From an uncultured Opitutia bacterium (lineage in GTDB: Bacteria > Verrucomicrobiota > Verrucomicrobiia > Opitutales > Opitutaceae), in the NCBI GenBank assembly GCA_903881475.1, contig CAIRTK010000064.1:1-64000 (forward strand): a stretch of DNA of 64,000 nt. Direction: 5' to 3'. The position numbers and the translations under genes are program-made. A model generated the notes under the pieces. That model ran no database searches. It was given only the letters and a program-made list of their open reading frames with translations, and was not told the origin of the DNA. Positions 16,491-24,779 of the stretch are shown here, one piece after another. Numbering within the stretch: position 1 is the stretch's first letter; each line of letters starts with the position of its first letter.

Positions 16491-17449
16491 ATCCCCGCGC
16501 CCGCCACTGGACCGCCTTCACGATCCTGGCCGCCAGCACGCTGGCCACCGGGACCGGCTTTGTCCTGTTCAAGGCGTCGGTGCTCGCCCAGCTGCCCTTT
16601 GCCGCCGGCGAGAGCACCTGGTTCATCTCGGCGCACAACCTCGTGCCGCGGTTCGCGGTCGGGGTGCTGCTGCTCGTCGCGCTGCAGGGCGGCCGGGTGC
16701 TGCAGCTGACCCGCCGGGAATGGGCGCAGGCCGTCTTCATGGCCGTGACCTCGTTCGCCGGCTGCCTGCTGCAGAACGATGGGCTGCAGCGCACGACGGC
16801 CGCGACCACGGCGTTCCTCACGCAGTTCTATGTGATCCTGATCCCCCTGTGGTGGGCGCTGCTGCACCGGAAGCGACCGTCGCTGCTCATGCTGCTGGCG
16901 AGCCTGCTCGTGGTGGCGGGCGTGGCGATCCTGGCCCGCCTGGACTGGCACACGTTCCGGATCGGGCGGGGCGAGGCGGAGGTGCTGCTCGCGACGGTGT
17001 TCTTTTCGGCGCTGCTCTGCTCGCTCAACTGGCCGGCGTTCCACGACAACCGGTCCGAGCGCACGTCCGCGGCCATGTTCCTGGTCGAGGGCGGGCTCTT
17101 TGCCGCGGTCAGCGTGCTGGCCTGCCGGGATCCGGTGCACCTGCTGGCCCCGTACCACTCACCCAGCTGGATTTGGATCATGCTGGCGGCGGCGCTGCTG
17201 GGCACCGTCGGGCCGTTCATCTTCATGAACCGGTGGCAGCGCTTCGTGCCGGCCGCCGAGGCGGGCCTGCTCTACAGCTTCAGCCCGGTCATCGCCGCGC
17301 TCGCGGAGATCGCCCTGCCGGCACCGCTGTCGCGCTGGGCGGGGATTGACTATCCGAATCAGCCGCTGACGTCCGCGCTGGTGATCGGCGGCGCGCTCAT
17401 CCTTGCGGCGAACGTGCTCATCCAGCTGAAGTCTCCGGCGGCGGAGTGA
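16487..17449 (+). CDS. EamA-family (DMT) transporter, paralogue 2
   Basis: A 320-residue, ten-helix DMT permease starting at the ATG that overlaps the preceding gene's TGA, so translation is coupled. It matches paralogue 1 over much of its length, including NDGLQRTTAATTAFLTQFY and ILARLDWHTFRIGRGE. Coupling and shared origin raise the possibility of a paired (heteromeric) transporter, as in small SMR pairs, though full-length EamA proteins usually work alone. Its 3' end overlaps the convergent hydrolase gene by 32 bases (17418-17449). Confidence 0.92.
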   Translation: MNPRARHWTAFTILAASTLATGTGFVLFKASVLAQLPFAAGESTWFISAHNLVPRFAVGVLLLVALQGGRVLQLTRREWAQAVFMAVTSFAGCLLQNDGLQRTTAATTAFLTQFYVILIPLWWALLHRKRPSLLMLLASLLVVAGVAILARLDWHTFRIGRGEAEVLLATVFFSALLCSLNWPAFHDNRSERTSAAMFLVEGGLFAAVSVLACRDPVHLLAPYHSPSWIWIMLAAALLGTVGPFIFMNRWQRFVPAAEAGLLYSFSPVIAALAEIALPAPLSRWAGIDYPNQPLTSALVIGGALILAANVLIQLKSPAAE

Positions 17450-18164
17450 CGCGCGCAAATTTCCCTTCGCGGAGGAAAGCCAGCACCTGCGCGGAGGTGT
17501 CGCGGCACCAGACCAGCCAGGTATGTGAGTGCGGGAGCACGATGAAGTCGGTCATGCCCTCGAGCTGGGCGCGGGACACCGCAACCTTGCCGTCGTTGGG
17601 CCCGTCGATCCAGGCGGAGAACAGCGGGTTGAAGGAACGGTCGCCCGCGATGATGCCGAGTTCGCCGGCGCCCGCGGGCCACGGGCCCAGCGCCAGCGGG
17701 GCGGACGCCGCATCCGTGCCGAGCCGCCCGCCATTCACGCCGGTGAACCAGCGGAACGGCGGGAAATCCCGCAGGTGGTTGACCACCTCGCTGCCCTGGT
17801 TGGGCGGGGCCAGCATGACGACGCGGCCGGGTGGATGCGCCCGATGATCGCGCAGGTAGAAGCGCACCAGGATGCCGCCCATCGAGTGCGTGACAAAGTT
17901 GACCCTGGTCCCGGTATCGAGCCCGGCGGCCTGCAGTTGCCGCGGCAGCCAGTCGGCGGCGAGCTCCTCGAGCGGCCGGGTGCGCGAGGGATAGCTGAGG
18001 TTGACCACCCGGTAACCGGCGGCGCGCAGGTCGCGCGCGAGCCGTGCCATGGCCCAGCGGTGGAGGCCGAGGCCGTGAAGCAGCACGACCGGCTCACCCG
18101 CGACGGTGTCGGCCACGGGCAGGGCGGCGGGAAAGAAGGCGGGTGCGAAGGCGGGGGAGTTCAT
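17418..18164 (-). CDS. Lipase/esterase-like alpha/beta hydrolase
   Basis: A 248-residue alpha/beta hydrolase. The oxyanion region is VVLLHGLGLHRW (about 26-37) and the nucleophile S94 lies in THSMGG, a lipase-class elbow. The catalytic His is probably in LPHSHTWLVW near the C-terminus. The layout resembles short triacylglycerol lipase / PGAP1-like proteins of Proteobacteria. There is no signal peptide, so it is likely cytoplasmic. It starts within the stop of the upstream EamA gene (ATGA at 18161-18164). A longer in-frame extension exists upstream, but it would lie on top of that transporter and is rejected. Confidence 0.88.
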   Translation of the reverse strand: MNSPAFAPAFFPAALPVADTVAGEPVVLLHGLGLHRWAMARLARDLRAAGYRVVNLSYPSRTRPLEELAADWLPRQLQAAGLDTGTRVNFVTHSMGGILVRFYLRDHRAHPPGRVVMLAPPNQGSEVVNHLRDFPPFRWFTGVNGGRLGTDAASAPLALGPWPAGAGELGIIAGDRSFNPLFSAWIDGPNDGKVAVSRAQLEGMTDFIVLPHSHTWLVWCRDTSAQVLAFLREGKFARVTPPPETSAG

Positions 18165-19006
18165 GCCGGGCGCGGCGCGCGGATCGAGGTGACGGCCCGC
18201 AGGGTGACGGCGCCGAGGACAATCACTCCGCCCACCAAGGCGAGCGGACCGGGGCGTTCGCCGACAAACAGCAGGACCCAGACGGGATTGAGGATGGGCT
18301 CGACGACCGGGATGAGCACGGCCTCGAGGGCGGTGACATGGCGGATGGCGCGGCTGTAAAGCCGGTACGAGAGGCCGAGCTGCACCACGCCGAGCACGAG
18401 CAGCATGACCCAGCCGCGGCCCGGCAGGGCGGGAGCCGTGGCCATGAAGGGCAGGCCGATCACGAAGGCGAAGAGGTTGCCGAGGATGATGGACTCGACC
18501 ACCGACGAATCCTTTTGCTTCCGCATCAGGAGCGCCATCGCGGCAAAGCATACGCCGCTCAGGAGGCCGATGAGGTTGCCGACAATGCTGGTGAGGCGGA
18601 GTTCGTCCGCGAAAAACATACCCATGCCGACGAACGTGGCGGCGATCGCCCACCAATCGGCGCGGGTGGTACGCTCGCCGAGAAACCACGCCCCGGCCAG
18701 TGCGACCCAGACCGGCGCGGTGTACTGGAGCAGGATGGCGTTGGCGGCGGTGGTCAGGCGGTTGGCGACGACGAAGGTGACGGTGCACGCCACGTAGGCG
18801 AGGGCGGCGCCGAGCTGCACGCGCGACCACGTGAATTTCAGGCCGCGGCTGGTCGCGAGGAGAAAAAGCGCGGCAATGATCCCGCGTCCGCCGGCGACGG
18901 CCAGCGGCGGCCAGGCAATGCCCTTGATCAGCACGCCGGCGAGGCTCCACAACAGCGCCGCGCCAAGCAACTGGCCGACGGCGCGCGTGTGATCAGGGTT
19001 TTTCAC
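18161..19006 (-). CDS. EamA-family (DMT) transporter
   Basis: A 281-residue DMT permease with about ten helices in two EamA repeats; motifs such as LLWSLAGVLIKGIAWPPL at the N-terminus and QYTAPVWVALAGAWFLGE in the first repeat are typical of the RhaT/YdcZ-like group. It is less like the other two EamA proteins nearby (15507-17449) than they are to each other. It is coupled by ATGA to the downstream hydrolase gene, forming a two-gene minus-strand operon. Confidence 0.92.
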   Translation of the reverse strand: MKNPDHTRAVGQLLGAALLWSLAGVLIKGIAWPPLAVAGGRGIIAALFLLATSRGLKFTWSRVQLGAALAYVACTVTFVVANRLTTAANAILLQYTAPVWVALAGAWFLGERTTRADWWAIAATFVGMGMFFADELRLTSIVGNLIGLLSGVCFAAMALLMRKQKDSSVVESIILGNLFAFVIGLPFMATAPALPGRGWVMLLVLGVVQLGLSYRLYSRAIRHVTALEAVLIPVVEPILNPVWVLLFVGERPGPLALVGGVIVLGAVTLRAVTSIRAPRPA

Positions 19007-19410
19007 GGCTCAACCGGATGCCCGCCACGCGCCCTGGGCGCACGAATAAAATTTCGGGCGGGATTATCCACCTTCGACTGGCACGGCGTGACAAGTTGCC
19101 CGCTCGTTTGGAAAATAGCCGACAGAAGTTATAACTACTCGCCGTGAAGAAATTATGTACCGCGGACACTTCCTGTGGGATAGGGCATCACTGCCTGCTC
19201 TCACAGATCGAAAGTTTGGCCTGCTGCCAAACCAACCAGGGCCCGAAGAAAGTACGTTAAGAGTGGTCCGCCCGAGGAGCCCGAGGCGCGGACTTGCAGA
19301 GTCTGTTACGGTGGCTCACCATGATTGTCTGGCCTCCCCCATAGCCTGGCAACCCCCGCTGCGGATTCCAGCGGGAGGCTACAACCTTTCACCTCAAACC
19401 AGGGAAAAGA
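19007..19410. other. Non-coding region with several small hairpins, lower GC
   Basis: About 400 bases without a convincing gene, visibly less GC-rich than the flanks. Hairpins seen: GTTTGGC/GCCAAAC at 19214-19232 (5-base loop) and CCCGCTG/CAGCGGG at 19355-19375 (7-base loop), the latter 35 bases before the lipoprotein start at 19411. GCCTCCC near 19332 could alternatively pair with GGGAGGC at 19373-19379, giving two exclusive folds. It may be the leader of the downstream gene; it matches no riboswitch class that I recognise. Confidence 0.4.
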
Positions 19411-19803
19411 ATGAAGCGATCGATCATCACCTCCATGCTGCTCGTTGTCTTTCTTGCCGGCTGTGCAAGCCATGGCGTGACCTACATCGACGAGACCCAT
19501 GGCGGACCCAAATTGCCGAATGGCGGCTCTCGAAAAATTCTGGTGATGGTACCTCCCGAATATCCCTCCTACCTAAGAATGAAGCGGATTGCCGGGATAG
19601 TCATCGTGCGCCTCTGGGTCCGCCCGGACGGGAAGGTGGAGCGAGCCGAGGCCAGGTATTCCAGCTACCCCGACCTAATTCCGCTCGCGACCGACGCCGT
19701 TTACCAATGGGTGTTTGAGCCGGCCGCGGCTGCCGACAAGCGATTCATGGTCCTCGAGATGCCAGTGACGTTTGCCCTGCGCGAGGCCGATAAAACAAAC
19801 TGA
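19411..19803 (+). CDS. Small lipoprotein with TonB C-terminal-like domain
   Basis: A 130-residue lipoprotein: the signal MKRSIITSMLLVVFLAGC ends in lipobox FLAGC with C18 lipidated. Residues about 50-125 match the TonB C-terminal fold as found in energy-transducer-like proteins: PPEYPSYLRMKRIAGIVIVR, then VRPDGKVERAEARYSSYPDL and AVYQWVFEPA. There is no membrane anchor or Pro-rich spanner, so it is not a true TonB; it may be a periplasmic scaffold. It is followed by an exported hydrolase gene after 172 bases, on the same strand. Both genes look lower in GC than their neighbours. Confidence 0.85.
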   Translation: MKRSIITSMLLVVFLAGCASHGVTYIDETHGGPKLPNGGSRKILVMVPPEYPSYLRMKRIAGIVIVRLWVRPDGKVERAEARYSSYPDLIPLATDAVYQWVFEPAAAADKRFMVLEMPVTFALREADKTN

Positions 19804-19975
19804 GCAAGTACACGACCGCACACGCTCCTCGCCCTTGCATTCCTGCGGCCGCATCACGCGACGCATACTTTTCGACGGAACGGTGCGTCGGTCGGTCGAT
19901 GAAAAGAGGTGCGCGCCCGCGCTAATGACTAGCCGCAAAGATTGGCAAGACGCGGGCCACGCTGTTTATAGGCGC

Positions 19976-21304
19976 ATGAAATCAATCGCAGCAATTGCCC
20001 TGGTTTGTCTCACTCCAATTTTCGCCGCTCACCGTGCCGGAGCAACCGAGACCTCGCCGGAGGGAATCTGGCGCGGCGAGTGGGTTCGTGAAGGTTCGAC
20101 CGTCGATATCACGATGCGGATAGGAAAATCCCGGAACGGATATGAAGGCAGTTTTGACTCAGATGGTTTGCGGGTGACTCGCATACCGATGCAAAAAATC
20201 ACATGGAACCCACCGAAGCTTGCTTGGGAAGTGGCCAGTGATTCGGGCCCACAGACCTACGCCGGAGTGCTGCAAGGGGAGGCCTTGACCGGCCAGTTTG
20301 TGCAGGGCGAGACAAAGGGGAGTTTTTCCTACGCGCGTTCCGTCGAACAAGAGCCCTCCCCGATTACGGAGGATATCACCTTTATGAGCGGCGGTGTTAA
20401 GCTAGCAGGGACGATATTCATTCCCGCCGGGCCCGGCAAACATCCCGGCATTGTGTTTCTGCACGGCTCAGGTGCCGAGGGACGCTGGGCCTCAAATTAC
20501 CTGGCGGATCATTTTGCGCGCCACGGCTTCGCGGCGATGACATTCGATAAACGCGGCGTGGGTGCATCCGGCGGAGACTGGCGGAGCGCCGGGTTTGACG
20601 AGCTTGCCTTGGATGATGCGGCTGCGGTCGCGGCATTGGCACGGAAACCCTATGTGGCTGCCGATCAGGTGGGCATTCATGGGCACAGTCAGGGTGGTAC
20701 GCTGGCGCCGATGGTTGCGATCCGTATTGGTCATCCTGCATTTGTCATCGCCTCCGCGGCCACCGGTCTATCGATGCGGGAGACCGAGATTTACAGCGTC
20801 GAAAACTCGATTGGCGTAAACAGCCTGCCCCCGGGAGATGCGAATGCAGCTCGAGCCTTTGTAGCTGCCATTGTCGCTACTGCGTATGACGGCAAACCGT
20901 ACGACACTGCGATGAAGGCCTGGCTCGCAGTCCGGGACAGACCTTGGGCATTTGTCCTTCCTCCCCAGTCGGATCACTACTGGAGCTTGGCAAGGACAAC
21001 GGCGGCCTACGACCCCATCTTCTACTGGCGCCAAGTCTCCGCGCCGATACTGCTGGTGTATGGGGAAGCAGACGAGCGCATACCACCCCACGCCAGCGCG
21101 GCACGCATTGCGGATGCTTACTTGAGTGGAAAGGGCACGGCGTTCACTGCAATATTCTTCCCCGGAGCCGATCACACTTTCCGTATTCATACAGAGGCAG
21201 GAAGGGCCTTTTCCTGGCCGAAAACGGCCCCGGGCTATCCGGAGGCCCTGATCAATTGGGCGGCAAATGCAATCAATCCTCCCAGCGGCCGAGTCCATCC
21301 CTAG
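19976..21304 (+). CDS. Exported alpha/beta hydrolase (esterase/peptidase-like)
   Basis: A 442-residue secreted hydrolase: signal peptide MKSIAAIALVCLTPIFAAHR, an N-terminal beta domain (about 28-125) like those preceding COG1073-type hydrolases, then an alpha/beta fold. FLHGSGAEGRW (about 161-171) gives the oxyanion loop, S238 in GHSQGG is the nucleophile, and the acid and base are probably in YGEADERIPP and PGADHTF. Similar proteins act on small esters or as acyl-peptidases; the substrate is unknown. The ATG at 19976 is preferred because it begins the signal peptide. Base composition is less GC-rich than the genome around it, which could mean transfer. Confidence 0.87.
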   Translation: MKSIAAIALVCLTPIFAAHRAGATETSPEGIWRGEWVREGSTVDITMRIGKSRNGYEGSFDSDGLRVTRIPMQKITWNPPKLAWEVASDSGPQTYAGVLQGEALTGQFVQGETKGSFSYARSVEQEPSPITEDITFMSGGVKLAGTIFIPAGPGKHPGIVFLHGSGAEGRWASNYLADHFARHGFAAMTFDKRGVGASGGDWRSAGFDELALDDAAAVAALARKPYVAADQVGIHGHSQGGTLAPMVAIRIGHPAFVIASAATGLSMRETEIYSVENSIGVNSLPPGDANAARAFVAAIVATAYDGKPYDTAMKAWLAVRDRPWAFVLPPQSDHYWSLARTTAAYDPIFYWRQVSAPILLVYGEADERIPPHASAARIADAYLSGKGTAFTAIFFPGADHTFRIHTEAGRAFSWPKTAPGYPEALINWAANAINPPSGRVHP

Positions 21305-21411
21305 AACCTATGTCAGCTCACTGAAAAGTAACGCCGAAGAAAACATCCGTTCGCTCCGAAGACTCTAGTGCATGGCCAGGATTACTGCGAAGGAGTCCAG
21401 AATCCTGTCGA

Positions 21412-23535
21412 TCACTTGCGCAGCGCGTCGAGCACCGTGCCCGGCGTGAGCAGTTCGGGGAGGATCACCGGGTTGGCTTTGCCGGGCAGCCAGATCACGT
21501 TGAAGGGAACGGCGCTGCGCTGGTATTTGGCCAGCTCGGCGGTGATCTGCGGGTCCTGGTTCGTCCAGTCGCCGCGCAGCGTCGCGATCTGGTGGTCGCG
21601 GAAATAGCCCAGGACTTCCTGGTCGTGGAACACGAGTTTCTTGTTGGCCTGGCAGGTCGCGCACCAGCGCGCGGTGAAGTCCACGTACACGATGCGGCCG
21701 TCGGCGCGGAGCTGCGCGACCGTCTCGGGGCTCCATTTCTCCCAGGTAATGTCGTTGGCGGCGGGCGCCTGCGGCCAGCCGGTCCAGCCGCCGAGTGCGA
21801 GCACCGCCACGCCGGCGACGAGGCCGAAGCGGGCGCGGCCGGCGGAGGCGCCCGGGGCGTTCCAGCGGCCGTAGAACCACACGCCCATCGCGACGAGCAC
21901 GAGCCCGAAGAGTGCCATGAGCAGGCCGCTCTCCGAGGTCTGGCCGGCGAGGACCCACACCAGGTAGCCGACGGTTGCATAGAGCGGGAAGGCCATGAAC
22001 TGCTTGAAGGTCTCCATCCACGCGCCGGGCCGCGGCAGCACCTTCACCGCCTGCGGGAAGATCGAGAGCAGCAGGTAGGGCAGCGCGAGGCCGACGGCGA
22101 TGGCGGTGAAGATGAGGAAGGACTCGCCGACCGACAGCGCCAGCGCGGCGCCGAGTGCGGGCGCGAGGAACGGCGCGGAGCACGGCGTGGCGACGACGGT
22201 CGCAAGCACGCCGGTGAAGAACGAGCCGGCCAGGCCGGACTTGGACTGAAGGTTCGAGCCGACGCCGGTGGCCGAAAGACCGAACTCAAACAGACCGCTC
22301 ATGTTGAGGGCGAAGACGAGCATGAGCGCCGCGAGGGAAAACACGAAGGCGGGCGACTGCAGCTGGAACCCCCAGCCGATCTTGTCACCGCCCGCGCGCA
22401 GCACCGCGAGCACGCTGGCGAGCGCCCAGAACGAGAGCAGTACGCCAAGCGCGAAGACCAGCCCGTGCGCGACGACCTTCTTCTTGTCCTGACCGGACTG
22501 GTTCACGAAACCGAGGATCTTGATGCCGAGCACGGGGAAGACGCAGGGCATCAGGTTGAGGATGAGCCCGCCGATGAAGGCGAGGGCGAGCGTACCGATC
22601 AGGCTGGTGGGGCCGGGCGGCGTGACTTGGGTCGCGGGGTTGGAGGCAGGCGGGGCGGCGGGGGCCGCGGAGCCGAAGGGAACCTCGACGCGCAGGCCCC
22701 TAAACGAACCGTCGGCGAGCCAGCCGTTCTCGGCGGTGAGCACGCCGAGGAGTTTTTTGGCGTCGGCCGGGCCGTCGGGGGAGATCGGCAAGGTGAGGAC
22801 GAATCCACCATGGCCGTCGGCCTTGATGATCTGCGGCAGTTCGTAGGCGACGAGATTGTCGTCGGCGAAGAAATGGAGTTCGGCGGGGACGTGGCGGCCG
22901 GCACCAGTGGGCGTCACAGCGAGCGCGATCGTCTTGGCGTCGCGCGTGGCCGAGACCTTCCACGCGGCATCCATGCGCGGCAGCGCAGCGACCGTGGCGG
23001 AGACCTTGGCCCCCCATTCGGCATCGGGCGCGGGGGTGTCGGCGGAAACGGGCAGGGTGAGTGAGACCTTGGCGGCGCCGGGCATGCAGACCTCCTCGCA
23101 CATCAGCCACTCGGCGGCGGCGGCGAGCGTGACGCTCGTGCCGGGCTTGAGGTCGGCGGGGGGCGTGATGGTCACGGGCAGGAAAAGTTCACCCTCGTAG
23201 CCGTTGCCGATGACGGTGCCGGTGTGGTCCGTGAGCACGTGCGGCGCGGGCCACTGGATGTCGCTGGCGGTGAAACCTGGTGGCAGGGTCCAAGTGAGCG
23301 ACGTGGCGAGACCCGTGCCGGGATTGGTCCAGTAGGTATGCCAGTGTGGGTCGTGCACGAAGCGGAGCGCGACCGTGAACGGCTTGCCGGGCTGGATGGA
23401 CGCGCTGGCGGCCACCAGCGAGGCCTGGACATGGGAGGCGGCCCGCACCTGCGCCGGCAGAAACGCGGCGAGCGCGAGAGCGCAAAGGCCGAGGAAAGCG
23501 TTCGGCCGGCTCAGCGTAAAACGGGACAGCATCAT
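21412..23535 (-). CDS. DsbD-like thiol:disulfide interchange protein
   Basis: A 707-residue electron-transfer protein that carries cytoplasmic reductant to the periplasm. In order: signal peptide (about 1-33), N-terminal DsbD alpha-type domain with a Cys pair in WLMCEEVCMPG, a linker, an eight-helix DsbD/CcdA domain (about 320-580) with Cys in LMPCVFPVLGIK and ATPCSAPFLAP, and a C-terminal thioredoxin domain with WCATC. All three redox modules are therefore present. It would serve cytochrome c maturation or periplasmic disulfide isomerases. The start at 23535 (or the next Met) is chosen over an upstream TTG since it leads directly into the signal peptide. Confidence 0.92.
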   Translation of the reverse strand: MMLSRFTLSRPNAFLGLCALALAAFLPAQVRAASHVQASLVAASASIQPGKPFTVALRFVHDPHWHTYWTNPGTGLATSLTWTLPPGFTASDIQWPAPHVLTDHTGTVIGNGYEGELFLPVTITPPADLKPGTSVTLAAAAEWLMCEEVCMPGAAKVSLTLPVSADTPAPDAEWGAKVSATVAALPRMDAAWKVSATRDAKTIALAVTPTGAGRHVPAELHFFADDNLVAYELPQIIKADGHGGFVLTLPISPDGPADAKKLLGVLTAENGWLADGSFRGLRVEVPFGSAAPAAPPASNPATQVTPPGPTSLIGTLALAFIGGLILNLMPCVFPVLGIKILGFVNQSGQDKKKVVAHGLVFALGVLLSFWALASVLAVLRAGGDKIGWGFQLQSPAFVFSLAALMLVFALNMSGLFEFGLSATGVGSNLQSKSGLAGSFFTGVLATVVATPCSAPFLAPALGAALALSVGESFLIFTAIAVGLALPYLLLSIFPQAVKVLPRPGAWMETFKQFMAFPLYATVGYLVWVLAGQTSESGLLMALFGLVLVAMGVWFYGRWNAPGASAGRARFGLVAGVAVLALGGWTGWPQAPAANDITWEKWSPETVAQLRADGRIVYVDFTARWCATCQANKKLVFHDQEVLGYFRDHQIATLRGDWTNQDPQITAELAKYQRSAVPFNVIWLPGKANPVILPELLTPGTVLDALRK

Positions 23536-23684
23536 GGAGGGGGAGTGTGTAAGAGGCGGGAGGGAACGCAAAGATTCCCGTTGAAATCCGGCAAGCGGGC
23601 GAAGGTAACGGGAATGAAGGATATTACGCGAAACCGCGCCGGCGGGATATGGACCGAAAGAGCGAAAGCGGCCGTCCGCGATTC

Positions 23685-23928
23685 AAACCCTGAACTACAA
23701 ACCTATTTTACAGGAGGTAACGGAGAGAACGGAGCGGTAAACCCGGGTTTGGAATATTTAACCACGGATTTTATGGATGCGATCCGGATAAGACCTGCGG
23801 CTCGGATCCATGCCTTGAGTTTGATTTCCCATCCGTGTATATCCGTGAAATCCGTGGTTAAAACTTCCGAGGTTTGCTCCTCTTCTCTGTTCGCTTCGTT
23901 ACCTCTTGTAAAATCCGGTTCAGGGTTT
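23685..23928. repeat. Nested composite inverted repeat (244 bases)
   Basis: Two inverted repeats are nested. The outer arms (about 23685-23737 and 23876-23928) begin AAACCCTGAAC and end with its complement GTTCAGGGTTT, and share blocks such as ATTTTACA-GAGGTAACG. The inner arms are a perfect 14-base pair, TTAACCACGGATTT (23758-23771) and AAATCCGTGGTTAA (23848-23861). The 3' outer arm runs into the membrane protein gene at 23920 and supplies its last codons and stop. The ACCACGGATTTCACGGAT type is a familiar intergenic repeat in several phyla. Confidence 0.88.
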
Positions 23929-24621
23929 CCGACGCGTGATATGCGCGACCATCAGGATGCAGAAGCAGAGCACGAGATCGAAGAGGAGGGTCTGGAGCGC
24001 CAGGGGCAGGGCGTAGACCAGGCAGACCGTCGGGATCCAGAGGGCTGCGTTGGCGACGACTGTCGGCAGGATGTGGCGGCGATACCAGCCGCCGGCCCGC
24101 AGGTCGGCGAGGACCGGGGCGAAGCGCAGGCCGGCATGGTTGAAGGCGAAGACCAGCACGGTCACAGGCACCGCAAACAGCGGGGAATAGAGGAACTGAT
24201 CCAGCGCGCCCTTGAGCGCGATGGTCCGGACGTCATTGCCGGGTCCGACGACATGCGTGAGCAGGCGGTACCACAGTTCAACCTCGACGCCCTTGTAGGC
24301 CCAGAACAACAGCAGAAAGACGCAGTTTTTCAGCTGATAATCAGCCCGGGCGGCAGGATCGGTGCGCAGATAAAGAATGGGCAGGGCTCCGCCGCAGATC
24401 AGGGTGCCGACGATGGGAAAAAGCAGGCCCGAACGGGCCCGCAGGGCGGTCAGGCGTTCCAGCGCCGCATGGGTCGGGGCGTGGTAATAATAGGCGGTGA
24501 CAAGGGCGAGGCCGACCAGCCACAGCACGAGACCCGGCACCAGGTTGGCCCGGCCGGCCCGCCAGCCCGCGCGCCACGGGGCCTCGAGTGCGGGGGAGGA
24601 AAGGGATGAAATCTCGGACAT
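23920..24621 (-). CDS. Polytopic membrane protein, weakly Mpv17-like
   Basis: A 233-residue protein with about five hydrophobic helices (first near LVPGLVLWLVGLALVTAYYY, residues 26-45). The stretch LKGALDQFLYSPLFAVPVTV resembles the DQ-P signature of Mpv17/PMP22 family membrane proteins, but the rest is not close enough to be sure. The ATG at 24621 is preferred over a 25-codon upstream extension of low-complexity sequence. The final residues (RKP) and the TGA lie inside a repeated element (23685-23928), so the C-terminus may have been shaped by repeat insertion. Confidence 0.75.
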   Translation of the reverse strand: MSEISSLSSPALEAPWRAGWRAGRANLVPGLVLWLVGLALVTAYYYHAPTHAALERLTALRARSGLLFPIVGTLICGGALPILYLRTDPAARADYQLKNCVFLLLFWAYKGVEVELWYRLLTHVVGPGNDVRTIALKGALDQFLYSPLFAVPVTVLVFAFNHAGLRFAPVLADLRAGGWYRRHILPTVVANAALWIPTVCLVYALPLALQTLLFDLVLCFCILMVAHITRRKP

Positions 24622-24684
24622 GGGCGGACCAGCGTGCAGGGCGCGCCCAAGTGCGCCAGCGCCTTTTGGCTGATATCGGGCTGG

Positions 24685-24762
24685 GGTAGGGCGCATTATC
24701 CTTAATGCGCCGGTTGGGTCCGTCGAAGCAACCGCGGCGGATTAGGGATAATCTGCCCTACC
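24685..24762. repeat. Intergenic inverted repeat, GGTAGGGC family
   Basis: Arms at 24685-24716 and 24729-24762 pair almost throughout: GGTAGGGC-ATTATCC-TAAT-CGCC...GGTTG against its complement, around a 12-base loop. It lies between the MFS gene and the downstream membrane gene on the minus strand. A fragment GGTAGGGCGCCG also occurs at 6668-6679. Confidence 0.85.
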
Positions 24763-24779
24763 TTTGAACGCATCTGTCT

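Noticed and set aside
17418-18950. 510-codon frame that would extend the lipase upstream
   Set aside because: The added part lies over the EamA transporter at 18161-19006 in another phase; the ATGA junction at 18161-18164 gives the natural start.
19155-19718. 187-codon open frame ahead of and over the TonB-like lipoprotein
   Set aside because: Composition is irregular, and it overlaps a gene with a clear lipobox and TonB-fold domain in another frame.
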